Positions 1 to 7,888 of a stretch of DNA of 39,946 nucleotides are shown here, piece after piece. The DNA is taken from assembly GCA_013042915.1 (NCBI GenBank), contig JABDPF010000086.1:1-39946 (forward strand), in the 5' to 3' direction. The DNA is from Lysobacterales bacterium (lineage in GTDB: Bacteria; Pseudomonadota; Gammaproteobacteria; Xanthomonadales; SZUA-36). Positions within the stretch are counted from its first letter, which is position 1. Each line of letters opens with the position of its first letter. Both the position numbers and the translations under genes were made by a program. Under the pieces are notes generated by a model. It was not told the origin of the DNA, ran no database searches, and saw only the letters and a program-made list of their open reading frames with translations.

Positions 1-1262
1 CGCTTGCGCAAAAACGGTATGACGAGAATCACCAGCACGGCAATCGCCGCATCGAAATACAAAACCGTCGCGTAATCGAAACGTTCCGCCACGACGCCCT
101 GCCAGTAGTTGCCGATGCTGATCGCCAGGTTGCTCATGCCCATGAAGGCCGTGAACTGGGTTGCCGCTACCGCTGGGTTGGTCATGCCCATGAAGATCGC
201 GTTGCGCACGCCGTAAGCCATGCCGTAGAACACGCCGTGCGCGATAATCAGGCCGTAAAACGTATCCATGGGCACCGCCTGGAGCCCCAGCTGCGTGATC
301 TGCATTCCCAGCAGGGCCGTGGGCACCGCGGTTAGGCCGTACGCCAGAGCCACCGTTCGCTTGGCGCCAAAACGGTCTCCCATCAGGCCGCCCACAACGC
401 AGCCCAACGCGGCTGCGATCGTATTGTAAACGCGCAGCTCGGCGATCCGGTTCTCGGTCAGGCCGTAATCGACCTGCAGGGTGCCCAGCGTGGCGAAGGC
501 CAGCGCCATGGCGCCGACGGGGAGAAGCGCAAACAGCACACCGACCATCGGCCCAGTGCCGGACTTCCAGAAACTCTGGTAGACCTCGACGACAAAAGCC
601 GTCATGGAAGCAACGAGGTTTTTCAGCACGTCGGTCTGGCGTTCCGCCAGGGGGTTCGCCTCCGGGTCGTACACGAACAGCAGCACGAACAGCAGGTTCA
701 GCAGCAACAGCCCGCTGATGTACGCCAGCGCAACCTCGAACCCGAACAGGCCGTAGACGAACACCGCTGCGCCCCCGCCCAGCGCGATACCGATGTACTG
801 GCCGGCGAACATGAACCCGTTGCCGCGGCCGCGTTCATTCTCCTTGAGCGTGCTCACCGCCAGTGAATCGATCGCGACGTCCTGGGTCGCGCAGAACAGG
901 TTGTTGAGCACGATCATCGCCATCAGCAGGCTGAAATGCGTTTTGAAATCCACCAGCGCGGTTACCACCAGGGTGGCGATCATCATCGTGGTGCAGAAGA
1001 TGATCCAGGCCCGGCGCCCGCCCAGCCTGTGCAGTTTGATCAGGTCGATCAGGGGCGCCCAGGCCCACTTGAACGCCCAGGGCAAAAACAGGGCGGCCAT
1101 GAAGGCCCCGATCAACTCCAGCGATACCCCTTGCTGGCGCATGAACGCGACCATCGCCACCGAGGTAAAGCCGTAGGGGATACCCTCGGAAATGTAGAGT
1201 AATGAAAAAGCGGTGAAACGCCCGTTGCGCGTCGCCAGGAGATTCTTGCGGTTCAGGGGCAC
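1..1262 (-). CDS. MFS permease, AmpG/acetyl-CoA-transporter type (3' end cut by window edge)
   Basis: About 420 residues are visible and the C-terminus lies beyond the left edge. The protein is a chain of hydrophobic helices. Early in it are a KWAWAPLID segment and an ATQDVAIDSLAV segment, which is the form the 'QD...D' signature takes in AmpG muropeptide permeases and their PAT (acetyl-CoA transporter-like) relatives. The family exports or imports a small substrate across the inner membrane; the substrate here cannot be read from sequence. I chose the GTG followed by PLNRKN as the start because it lies just before the conserved first helix; another in-frame GTG sits 54 bases upstream, and neither has a strong ribosome binding site. 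It follows the lipid operon on the same strand but after a terminator-like hairpin, so it is probably a separate unit. Confidence 0.8.
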   Translation of the reverse strand, partial: MPLNRKNLLATRNGRFTAFSLLYISEGIPYGFTSVAMVAFMRQQGVSLELIGAFMAALFLPWAFKWAWAPLIDLIKLHRLGGRRAWIIFCTTMMIATLVVTALVDFKTHFSLLMAMIVLNNLFCATQDVAIDSLAVSTLKENERGRGNGFMFAGQYIGIALGGGAAVFVYGLFGFEVALAYISGLLLLNLLFVLLFVYDPEANPLAERQTDVLKNLVASMTAFVVEVYQSFWKSGTGPMVGVLFALLPVGAMALAFATLGTLQVDYGLTENRIAELRVYNTIAAALGCVVGGLMGDRFGAKRTVALAYGLTAVPTALLGMQITQLGLQAVPMDTFYGLIIAHGVFYGMAYGVRNAIFMGMTNPAVAATQFTAFMGMSNLAISIGNYWQGVVAERFDYATVLYFDAAIAVLVILVIPFLRK

Positions 1263-1320
1263 ACGATCGCCCGCCGTGCCGCTGGCAAGAGACGCACTGC
1301 TGCACTGGCCAGGCACTGCA

Positions 1321-1379
1321 TAAAAATAAAACTAAAGATGTGGAAGCCCCCCGAATCGAACCGCGAATTTCGGCATCTT
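1321..1379 (-). terminator. Putative terminator of the lipid-modification operon
   Basis: Read on the minus strand, AAGATG (1374-1379) pairs with CATCTT (1335-1340). Inside that, CCGAA pairs with TTCGG. A T-rich stretch with two runs of four to five T follows (1321-1334). It lies just after the SOUL gene stop and before the MFS gene. The stem is interrupted, so strength is uncertain. Confidence 0.45.
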
Positions 1380-1394
1380 GCCACACAGCGCGTG

Positions 1395-2012
1395 TCAACG
1401 CAGCTGAAGCAATATCTCGTTGCGGCGCAGGAACCACGGAACGAACGGCGCGTTGTATCGGGCCCAGACCGGGTCGCCCACCGTTTCCAGACCCTCGCGT
1501 TCGACCCATCCGCGCAGTTTCGCCAGGTGATCCAGGTACCGCTCTTCAGTCCAGCGCCCCGAGTAGCGAATCGCCACCGCGCGGTGGGCGGAAACCTGCC
1601 GCAGCATGATCTCGGGGTCGTCGGGTTGCGGCACGGTCTCCATGGTAAGCGAGGATGGCATCATGAAACTCACGGCCCAGCCACCCGGCGCTTTCGCCTG
1701 GCTGACCGGCGCGGTCATATCGATCTTCTGCGAACTCTTCTGCTGCGAGACCGGTGCCGTCATCGCGATTTCCCGGCGGGCCGTGTTGTCGCCGTCGATG
1801 TAACGGAACAAAGCTCGGAACGCACGGTTGCTCGCCTCCTCGAAATCGCCCTCGACAACGGTTTCGGCGACGATGAACGGCGCATACTCGCGTATCTCGA
1901 CCTTGCCGTCCTCACGCAGTACGCGATACTCCGCCTCCTCGACGGCGCAAACCGGGGTTGCCATCGCGCCGAGCAGCACGGCGGCCAGGGTATGGATCAG
2001 GAGCCGGGCCAT
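1395..2012 (-). CDS. SOUL family haem-binding protein, exported
   Basis: A 205-residue protein with a signal peptide (MARLLIHTLAAVLLGAM, likely cut after PVCA) and then a SOUL/HEBP domain over the rest. Family hallmarks are visible: the EYRVLREDGKVEIREY opening, two MTAPVSQ repeats, and the late PVWARYNAPFVPWFLRRNE block. SOUL proteins bind haem or other tetrapyrroles; the bacterial role is not settled. The ATG at 2012 follows the upstream stop by four bases and has GAGG about 13 bases before it, so I prefer it over an ATG at 2036 that would overlap the previous gene. It is the last gene of the operon. Its pairing with a B12-type photoreceptor regulator suggests a job in tetrapyrrole or photo-oxidative stress handling; that is inference. 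Confidence 0.85.
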   Translation of the reverse strand: MARLLIHTLAAVLLGAMATPVCAVEEAEYRVLREDGKVEIREYAPFIVAETVVEGDFEEASNRAFRALFRYIDGDNTARREIAMTAPVSQQKSSQKIDMTAPVSQAKAPGGWAVSFMMPSSLTMETVPQPDDPEIMLRQVSAHRAVAIRYSGRWTEERYLDHLAKLRGWVEREGLETVGDPVWARYNAPFVPWFLRRNEILLQLR

Positions 2013-2016
2013 CTGC

Positions 2017-2523
2017 TCAGTAATTCCTCGAATCATAGGCCCAGTGTAACAAGGCCTGTCGCTGACGCGGGCGGCACATCAGGTCGCCCTTCACGCAATT
2101 CTTGCGAACCTGCCCGATGTGCCGGGTCATGGCTTTCCAACGTCCGATCTGCCGGCCGTCGTCCTCGCAACGACGCCCCATCCAATAACGGCAATACCAC
2201 TGGAACCATCCGCGCGGATCGTTATCCCATATCCAGCCCTTTTCGCGCCAGTACGAAAGCGGCTTGGAAGCGCTCACACCGAAGAAATTAAGATCCGGAT
2301 CGCTCTTTGCAGGAGAAAGCTTGGCTTCTTTGAACCAATCTGCCGGAAATTCGTCCTGGCAGTCGGTCATGTACTTGCCGCCAAACACCCCCATGCGCAG
2401 CAGATCGGCAGGGCTGAGTTCCGGCTTGAAATCCGGATCAAAGTGTTCACCCGGCGGTTCGGTCCGCTCATAGCGATAACCCGATTGCATCTGGTCGTTG
2501 ACTGTAATGGTTACCGGTTTCAT
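2017..2523 (-). CDS. Conserved hypothetical protein, Trp/Tyr-rich, cytoplasmic
   Basis: A 168-residue soluble protein with no signal peptide and no membrane helix. I do not recognise a named domain. It is rich in aromatic residues, with motifs that look conserved: GVFGGKYMTDC near residue 47, EFPADWF near 58, and WIWDNDPRGWFQWYCRYWMGRR near 97-118 (shown as separate W/Y clusters). It has five cysteines. The C-terminal half is basic. It lies 22 bases after the CFA synthase and four bases before the SOUL gene, so it is certainly co-transcribed. I recall similar uncharacterised proteins in many bacteria and some eukaryotes, but without a function. A role in the same lipid or redox pathway is a context guess only. 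Confidence 0.75.
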   Translation of the reverse strand: MKPVTITVNDQMQSGYRYERTEPPGEHFDPDFKPELSPADLLRMGVFGGKYMTDCQDEFPADWFKEAKLSPAKSDPDLNFFGVSASKPLSYWREKGWIWDNDPRGWFQWYCRYWMGRRCEDDGRQIGRWKAMTRHIGQVRKNCVKGDLMCRPRQRQALLHWAYDSRNY

Positions 2524-2545
2524 GCGCTGTCTTCTCTCTTGGTTT

Positions 2546-3802
2546 TCAAATCACACTCAAGCGGCTTTCTGGCTTGGTGAACAGGATTTGCACATCGGAA
2601 ATCGCGCGCTCGAGAAAGGCCCCCTCGCAATAGCAAAGGTAGAACTCCCACATGCGGATGAATCGCTCGGGGTAGGCCATGGCCCGAACTTCGTCGAGCC
2701 GCTTGTTGAAATTCTCGCGCCATATCTCAAGGGTGCGCGCGTAATGCAGGCCGATGTCTTCCAGGCCCAGCAGGCGAAGGTCGGTCTTTCGCGCCACCGA
2801 ATCGGCGATGACCCGAATAGACGGCAGATTGCCGCCGGGAAAAATGTAGCGCCGAATGAAATCGACTGATTTACGGTACTCATCGTAGCGCTGATCGGCG
2901 ATGGTGATGGCCTGCAGCAACATCGCGCCATGCGGTTTCAGCAGCCGGCTGCACTTATGAAAGTACGTGTCGATGAGATGGTGGTCGATGGCTTCGATCA
3001 TCTCGATCGAGACCATCTTGTCAAACTGTCCCTCGAGATCCCGGAAATCACTCTTCAGCAGGGTCACCCGGTCTTGCAGGCCGCGCTGATCGATGCGCCG
3101 GCGAGCCCGCGCATGTTGCTCTGCCGATATCGTGGTGGTGGTCACGCGACAGCCAAAATTCTCGGCAGCGTGAATGGCCAGGCCGCCCCAGCCCGTGCCG
3201 ATCTCGAGCAGGTGCTCGTCCGGCTGCAGTTGCAGTTTCCGGCATGTGTGATCGAGGCGATGCAGCTGTGCCTCGTGCAGGCCGGCTTCGCGGTGCGGAA
3301 AGATGGCGCACGAGTACATCATGGTCTCGTCCAGCCACAGGGCAAAAAAATCGTTGCCGAGGTCGTAGTGGGCCGAGATGTTGCGCCGGGAGCCTTCCCG
3401 TGTGTTTCGGTTGATACGGTGAAACAACGTTTGCAGCGGCGCGGTGATGCGCGCAAGGCCATCCTCCATGCCATCGAGTACGTCGCGGTTCTGCAGCAAC
3501 AGCCGCACCACGGCTACCAGGTCGTCGCAGGTCCAGTAACCGTGCATCCAGGCCTCACCACCGCCGATGGAACCTCCGAAGGCAATTTCACTGTAGAAAG
3601 CCGGGTCCAGCACCTCGATGCGCGCAGACAACCCCTCGCCCGATCCGAATTCGAACGTGTCCGGGCCGTCGACCAGGACCAGGCTTCCGCGATCCATTTG
3701 CCCCAGGCGCTTGAGTACCGCGGAGCGCGCCAGGCCGTCGAGCAGGCCGGGTTTGGAGGTGCCCGACAGGTGCTTGCGGGATGAGAGTGAGCTGACCTTC
3801 AT
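2546..3802 (-). CDS. cfa: Cyclopropane-fatty-acyl-phospholipid synthase
   Basis: A 418-residue enzyme that moves a methylene group from S-adenosylmethionine onto the double bond of unsaturated acyl chains in membrane phospholipid. An N-terminal lipid-binding domain fills about residues 1-135. The catalytic domain then shows NISAHYDLGNDFF (141-153), MMYSCAIF (161-168) and the SAM loop LLEIGTGWGG (198-207). Most family members have Cys where this protein has Thr (EIGCGWGG), a mild change. Length fits the family. The ATG at 3802 overlaps the DUF1365 stop as ATGA and has AGGGA upstream, so translation is coupled; a longer frame upstream is not supported. Instead of a plain cyclopropane ring, this enzyme could methylate or act with the FAD oxidoreductase on another modified acyl chain. 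Confidence 0.92.
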   Translation of the reverse strand: MKVSSLSSRKHLSGTSKPGLLDGLARSAVLKRLGQMDRGSLVLVDGPDTFEFGSGEGLSARIEVLDPAFYSEIAFGGSIGGGEAWMHGYWTCDDLVAVVRLLLQNRDVLDGMEDGLARITAPLQTLFHRINRNTREGSRRNISAHYDLGNDFFALWLDETMMYSCAIFPHREAGLHEAQLHRLDHTCRKLQLQPDEHLLEIGTGWGGLAIHAAENFGCRVTTTTISAEQHARARRRIDQRGLQDRVTLLKSDFRDLEGQFDKMVSIEMIEAIDHHLIDTYFHKCSRLLKPHGAMLLQAITIADQRYDEYRKSVDFIRRYIFPGGNLPSIRVIADSVARKTDLRLLGLEDIGLHYARTLEIWRENFNKRLDEVRAMAYPERFIRMWEFYLCYCEGAFLERAISDVQILFTKPESRLSVI

Positions 3803-4596
3803 GAAGACTTCCCTGTTGCATCGAGGCCCTTGTCGGGATGGTCGTGCACGGGCACACCCTTGAGCCAAAGCTTCAGTGCCTCCCAGTGAATCGCGAACAC
3901 CACTTTGAGCGTCATCAGAGGGAACGAGATCAGCACACGGGCCAGGGACGCCGCTTTGATTTCACGGCGATCGAGCACCAGCGTGGCATCGAATAACTTG
4001 TGACCCTCCCGCGCGTTGGCCATGTGCACTGTCAGCCTTTGAGCAGGCGGGCCAAACCGCCAGTCGTAGTCCACGTCCATTTCCATGAACGGTGAGACGT
4101 GCATGACTTTTTCTGGGAAAAAGCGGGCATGGTCGCCCTGCCCATGATTATCAGCCTGCGGCAAAACGTAGCAGTGCTGTTCACCCCAAGGCGTGTTGTT
4201 CACTTCCGCCACGATCGTCTCCACGCGTTCGTCGTCCTCGTCAAAACAATAGTAAAAACTGACCGGGTTGAAAACATGGCCGAAATAACGCAAATGGGTA
4301 AGCAGACGAATCGGCCCTTTCGGCGCCACGCCGTTTCGCTCCTCCACCAACTGCCGCACGGCCTGGTCTAGAGGGATGTCGGCGGGGCCGACGTGGTCCT
4401 CGCGGCGGAATCGTGCGATCGCCGCCCCGCGGGCCGACCACAGCCATCGGCCGTCGAACAGGCCCGGCAGTTCGGCCAGGTCGAGGTACATCATGAACAT
4501 GCGGTAACGGAACTCGTGGACCTTGGGCCGCATGCGGCGGTGCCTAACCCACCCGGCGTAGATGCCGCTGTTTACCGTTTCCGATTCCGGGTTCAT
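3799..4596 (-). CDS. DUF1365 family protein
   Basis: A 265-residue protein of the DUF1365 (COG3496) family. The family hallmarks are the opening YAGWVRHRRMRPKVHEFRYRMFM, where the His-Arg and FRYR elements are typical, then LRYFGHVFNPVSFYYCFD near residue 106-123 and NNTPWGEQHCYVL near 136. These genes nearly always travel with a COG2907-type FAD oxidoreductase and a CFA-like methyltransferase, as here. The function is unknown but is inferred to be in fatty-acid modification. The gene begins 53 bases before its upstream neighbour ends and has GGAG eight bases before the ATG. Its own stop overlaps the start of the CFA synthase. Confidence 0.92.
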   Translation of the reverse strand: MNPESETVNSGIYAGWVRHRRMRPKVHEFRYRMFMMYLDLAELPGLFDGRWLWSARGAAIARFRREDHVGPADIPLDQAVRQLVEERNGVAPKGPIRLLTHLRYFGHVFNPVSFYYCFDEDDERVETIVAEVNNTPWGEQHCYVLPQADNHGQGDHARFFPEKVMHVSPFMEMDVDYDWRFGPPAQRLTVHMANAREGHKLFDATLVLDRREIKAASLARVLISFPLMTLKVVFAIHWEALKLWLKGVPVHDHPDKGLDATGKSS

Positions 4597-5848
4597 CCAC
4601 GTGCTCCTCGAAGTGCTTCAGCGCATCGATCGCGCTGACCACGCCGTCCTCATGAAAACCATAACGCCAGTACGCTCCGCAATAATACGTAAGTCGGGCT
4701 CCGTTGATTTCGCGGCGTCGCTGTTGAGCGGCAACCGCACGTTCGGTAAAGATCGGGTGGTCGTAGCTGATCTTACGGATGACCTTGTCCGGGTCGATCG
4801 CATCAGTATTGTTCAGCGTCACGCAATACTCACGGGTCGCAGACAGGCTTTGCAGAATGTTCATATTGTAGGTCAGTGTGACTTTGCCGTCTCTCGTGCC
4901 GGGGTGTTTCGGAATAGTGTAATTCCAGGCGGCCCAGGCGCGCCGGCGTTTCGGCATCAACAACGTATCGGTATGCAATACGGCTTCATTGGTCTGGTAT
5001 TCGATTGCCCCAAGCACCTCGCGCTCTTGCGGTGTCGGATCGGCGAGCATGGCGAGCGCCTGGTCACTGTGACAGGCCAGGAATACCCGGTCGAAGCGCT
5101 CCGCCTCGTTACCCGCCGAGCGGATTTCGACGTGTCCGGGAAAGCGGCGAATGGCCGTCACCGGTGTGCCGGTGCGGATACGATCGCGGTGGCCGGCGAC
5201 GAGCTTTTCCACGTAGCGAGCCGAGCCGCCCTTGATGACGCGCCATTGCGGACGGTCATGGACGCTGAGCAAGCCGTGATTCTGGAAGAAGCGCACGAAA
5301 AATACCGCCGGCATCGCGCGCATGCGATCAGCGGTGGCCGACCAGATAGCCGAACCCATCGGCAAAATGTAGTTTTCGACGAATTGTTCGCAGTAATTGT
5401 TCAGGGCGAGGTACTCACCCAGGGTCAGCCTGAGCTCCGGCTGCGTGAGCAGAGCCGGCGCCTCCCGGTTGAAGCGGAGGATATCGGCCAACATTCGATA
5501 GAACGCCGGGCGGACCAGATTACGGCGCTGGGCGAACAGGCGGTTCAGCGACGAACCATTGTATTCCAGACCATGCCGTCCGCCGGTCACGCTGAAACTC
5601 ATGTCACTGGGCTGGCTGGCCACGCCCAACTCGTCCAGCAGTGCGATAAAGTTCGGGTAGGTGACGTCGTTGTATACGATGAAGCCGGTGTCCACCGCCA
5701 GCACGCGCCCCGCGTCCTCTACCTCCAGCGTATTGGTGTGGCCACCAACGCGAGCGCTGGCTTCGAACACGGTGATGTCGTGGTGTTGCGCCAGGCGGTA
5801 AGCAGCGTAGTTACCGGCAATCCCCGTGCCGATAATCGCGATGTTCAT
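4544..5848 (-). CDS. NAD(P)/FAD-dependent oxidoreductase, amine-oxidase fold (COG2907)
   Basis: A 434-residue flavoprotein. It opens with the dinucleotide-binding loop IGTGIAGNYAAYRL (residues 6-19) and the following VGGHTNT element of the amine oxidase/phytoene desaturase superfamily. Length and content match the COG2907 'predicted NAD/FAD-binding protein' family. Members sit beside DUF1365 and CFA-like genes and are thought to oxidise or desaturate acyl chains; in Rhodobacter furan-fatty-acid synthesis a desaturase, a CFA-like methyltransferase and a third protein (UfaD, UfaM, UfaO) act in sequence. Whether this protein plays such a part is inference. The ATG lies four bases after the lipocalin stop, with no good ribosome site, so it likely depends on coupled translation. 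The 3' end overlaps DUF1365 by 53 bases. Confidence 0.9.
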   Translation of the reverse strand: MNIAIIGTGIAGNYAAYRLAQHHDITVFEASARVGGHTNTLEVEDAGRVLAVDTGFIVYNDVTYPNFIALLDELGVASQPSDMSFSVTGGRHGLEYNGSSLNRLFAQRRNLVRPAFYRMLADILRFNREAPALLTQPELRLTLGEYLALNNYCEQFVENYILPMGSAIWSATADRMRAMPAVFFVRFFQNHGLLSVHDRPQWRVIKGGSARYVEKLVAGHRDRIRTGTPVTAIRRFPGHVEIRSAGNEAERFDRVFLACHSDQALAMLADPTPQEREVLGAIEYQTNEAVLHTDTLLMPKRRRAWAAWNYTIPKHPGTRDGKVTLTYNMNILQSLSATREYCVTLNNTDAIDPDKVIRKISYDHPIFTERAVAAQQRRREINGARLTYYCGAYWRYGFHEDGVVSAIDALKHFEEHVDEPGIGNGKQRHLRRVG

Positions 5849-5852
5849 GGAT

Positions 5853-6377
5853 TTACCATTGTTGCGGGACGCGCTGCAGGTTCTCGATGTCGTAGCCGAC
5901 GCCCTGAATGAAGTCCACCGCCTTCTGGTACTCGGCGGCAGGCATTTGGGGTTCCCTGGCCATTAACCAAACGTAGTCCCGCTTGTTGCGCCCGATAATC
6001 GTGGTCGAGTAATCCTCGTTCAGGTAGATAATCCTGTAGTCCCCTTTGAAGGGCCAGACGAACTGCATTCCCCAGAGCGCGTTGCTTTGTTCGTCCTCCA
6101 CGAAACCACGGGGCCTGTATTCCTTCTTCTGACCATCGAAGCCGCCCTTACGGAACGTGAAGGTGGTCGCAATCGTACCGTCTTCATCCAGTCGGTAAGT
6201 CTCGATCGCGTTGTGGGCGCCCTTCTCGATGAAGGTCGGGATGTTGGCAATCACGTACCAGTCACCCATGAAGCGTTCGAGGTCGACGTATTCGACCGTC
6301 TCCATCGGCGGTTGCGAGGCGCAGCCGCCCAATGCCAGGGCGCAGGATGCAGTGAGCAGTCGATTTCGAAGGGTCAT
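5853..6377 (-). CDS. blc: Lipocalin (Blc-like) outer-membrane lipoprotein
   Basis: A 174-residue lipocalin. The N-terminus MTLRNRLLTASCALALGGC ends in a lipobox with the lipidated Cys at residue 19. The family's first conserved block follows as RFMGDWYVIANIP (the G-x-W motif). The later parts, YRIIYLNEDYSTTIIGR and RDYVWLMAREP, are typical of Blc/ApoD-type bacterial lipocalins. These bind fatty acids or lysophospholipids and help membrane repair under stress. The ATG used here is preceded by GAGAGA; a longer frame starting 42 bases upstream would overlap the previous gene and bury the signal peptide. Context suggests it handles the modified or released fatty acids of this operon. Confidence 0.9.
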   Translation of the reverse strand: MTLRNRLLTASCALALGGCASQPPMETVEYVDLERFMGDWYVIANIPTFIEKGAHNAIETYRLDEDGTIATTFTFRKGGFDGQKKEYRPRGFVEDEQSNALWGMQFVWPFKGDYRIIYLNEDYSTTIIGRNKRDYVWLMAREPQMPAAEYQKAVDFIQGVGYDIENLQRVPQQW

Positions 6378-6387
6378 CGGGATTCTC

Positions 6388-7080
6388 TCAAATGGATTCG
6401 TAACGAAGGGTGCGGCCACTTTCCAGCGTGCTTTCGAGGGCCAGCCATTCGTTTTGGTCCGAATACCAGAGGTCGAGGCGCAAGTCGCCCGCTTCCAAGT
6501 GGTACCGGTAAGAGGGCATCATTTCGCCGCGTACCTCAAGGCGTTCTTGCACTGGCGACGAGACTTCAACGTCTAGGTAGCGCCCGTCCTGCGTGTTGAG
6601 CAGGCGAGCTTCCTCCAGGAACGCGGGATTCCAGTAAGCGAAGCTCATCACGCACGGCGGCAGCGCGGCATCGCCTTCGCTGGCCACCACCTGGAAACCG
6701 CCATCGAATCGCAGCCCGTGAACCGTGTAATTGTCGCCATTCGAGTCGGTACGTGAACGTACGCTCTGCAGGCAATCACCTGACCAGTTTTCCAGGTTCT
6801 CATGCTCGTATCGAAACAATGTGACGAAGAGCAGGCGGTATTCGAAATTGGCGACGCTTTTCAGCTGCCTATTCTGCCCGTCCTCGGCCAGGTAAAAATG
6901 GTGATAACCGATTTCCTTGTCGTCGAGAAACACGCGAAAACGCCACGAGTTTGAGGCATTCTGCAGCGCGGCGAAATCGTCCTGCTCGGTGCTGGCCTCG
7001 GCCTCTGGCGAAACAAACAGCACGGCCAGCAGGGCAAGGGCCGCGAAAAGCGCGTAGATATCCTTGATCCTGTTTTGCAT
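6388..7080 (-). CDS. Exported protein, DUF6134-like
   Basis: A 230-residue secreted protein. It starts with a signal peptide (basic MQNRIKD, then a hydrophobic stretch to about residue 24, likely cut near EAEA). The mature part opens WRFRVFLDDKEIGYHHFYL and is built of short beta-strand-like stretches, as in the DUF6134 family, which I match from memory with moderate confidence. No catalytic motif is visible. Three cysteines in the mature part could be structural. The start is set by a perfect GGAGG eight bases before the ATG, formed by the last codons and stop of the DUF1295 gene. It may bind a lipid or other small ligand in the periplasm; that is inference from its neighbours. Confidence 0.7.
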   Translation of the reverse strand: MQNRIKDIYALFAALALLAVLFVSPEAEASTEQDDFAALQNASNSWRFRVFLDDKEIGYHHFYLAEDGQNRQLKSVANFEYRLLFVTLFRYEHENLENWSGDCLQSVRSRTDSNGDNYTVHGLRFDGGFQVVASEGDAALPPCVMSFAYWNPAFLEEARLLNTQDGRYLDVEVSSPVQERLEVRGEMMPSYRYHLEAGDLRLDLWYSDQNEWLALESTLESGRTLRYESI

Positions 7081-7084
7081 GTCA

Positions 7085-7888
7085 TTAACCTCCGTTTTCC
7101 ACGCTGGCCGCTGCACGGGGCTTTGGCGGCGCGGGGATGAATGCGCTGGTGCGCTCGATGTAGTCCCGGTAGGCCGGGCGCCGGTCGGCAATGTCTTTTT
7201 CAAGCAGCGCCACCCCGGACACACGCACCAGCAATAGGGTCATCAGTAACGGCGAGACCACGGCCCACCAGGCCCCGGCGGCCAGTGCGAAGAGATAAAT
7301 CCCCCACCATAGCAGGGCCTCGCCAAAATAGTTGGGGTGGCGGGTATACCGCCATAGTCCCGAGTCGAGCACCGCGTTTTCAGCGCGCTTTTCCTTTTGA
7401 AAGCGCATCAGCTGCCAATCCCCGACAACTTCGAAGATCATGCCTGCCGTCCATACCAGCAGCGCAGCCAGGTCCAGCCAGCCGAGCGGCGCGGGCGATG
7501 CAGTCGCCGCAACGGCGGGCAACGATATGATCCATGCCAGGAATGCCTGCAGGCCAAACACGATATACAGGCTTTTCCACCAGAATCCGGGTTGATTGTT
7601 GCTGCGAATCTGCTGATAGCGGCGATCTTCACCTTCGCCGTGATTTCGTATGGCGATGTGGATCGACAGGCGCAACGCCCAGAGCGTCACCAGGGCCAGC
7701 AACAACGTGGCGCGTGCTCCGTTAATACCGGTAAACACCAGGTAGGCGCTCAGGCTGGCGAGGATCATCAGGGACCACAGGATGTCGACGACGCTGACGT
7801 CTCGCTTCACAACGCTGTAGCCCCACGCCACCATCGAGATCAGCGCGACAATGCCGAGGGCCGTCATGTATGAGCTCCAATCAACCAT
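7085..7888 (-). CDS. DUF1295 family membrane protein (steroid-reductase fold)
   Basis: A 267-residue inner-membrane protein with about six to seven helices. The C-terminal half has the family signature GLWRYTRHPNYFGEALLWWG near residue 179-198, shared by isoprenylcysteine methyltransferases and steroid 5-alpha reductases (COG3752, DUF1295). Upstream of it the DVSVVDILWS segment near residue 30 is also typical. The reaction is unknown; relatives bind NADPH or SAM and act on lipids inside the membrane. The ATG at 7888 overlaps the DUF2878 stop by eight bases. A second in-frame ATG at 7867 has a better GGAG site seven bases before it and could be the true start, losing seven residues. The end of the gene supplies the ribosome site of the next gene. 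Confidence 0.9.
   Translation of the reverse strand: MVDWSSYMTALGIVALISMVAWGYSVVKRDVSVVDILWSLMILASLSAYLVFTGINGARATLLLALVTLWALRLSIHIAIRNHGEGEDRRYQQIRSNNQPGFWWKSLYIVFGLQAFLAWIISLPAVAATASPAPLGWLDLAALLVWTAGMIFEVVGDWQLMRFQKEKRAENAVLDSGLWRYTRHPNYFGEALLWWGIYLFALAAGAWWAVVSPLLMTLLLVRVSGVALLEKDIADRRPAYRDYIERTSAFIPAPPKPRAAASVENGG

Noticed and set aside
1340-1382. tRNA- or tmRNA-like 3' end on the minus strand (GGTTCGATTC ... GCTTCCA)
   Set aside because: The TTCGATT loop is there, but the bases on either side do not form the five-pair T stem and there is no 5' half. It fits better as part of the terminator hairpin.
835-1509. 224-residue minus-strand frame
   Set aside because: It is an off-frame shadow of the MFS permease, whose true frame lacks a stop inside the window and gives clear membrane helices.
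4562-5911. 449-residue frame antisense to the FAD oxidoreductase
   Set aside because: No family features, while the sense gene has an intact FAD loop and family length.
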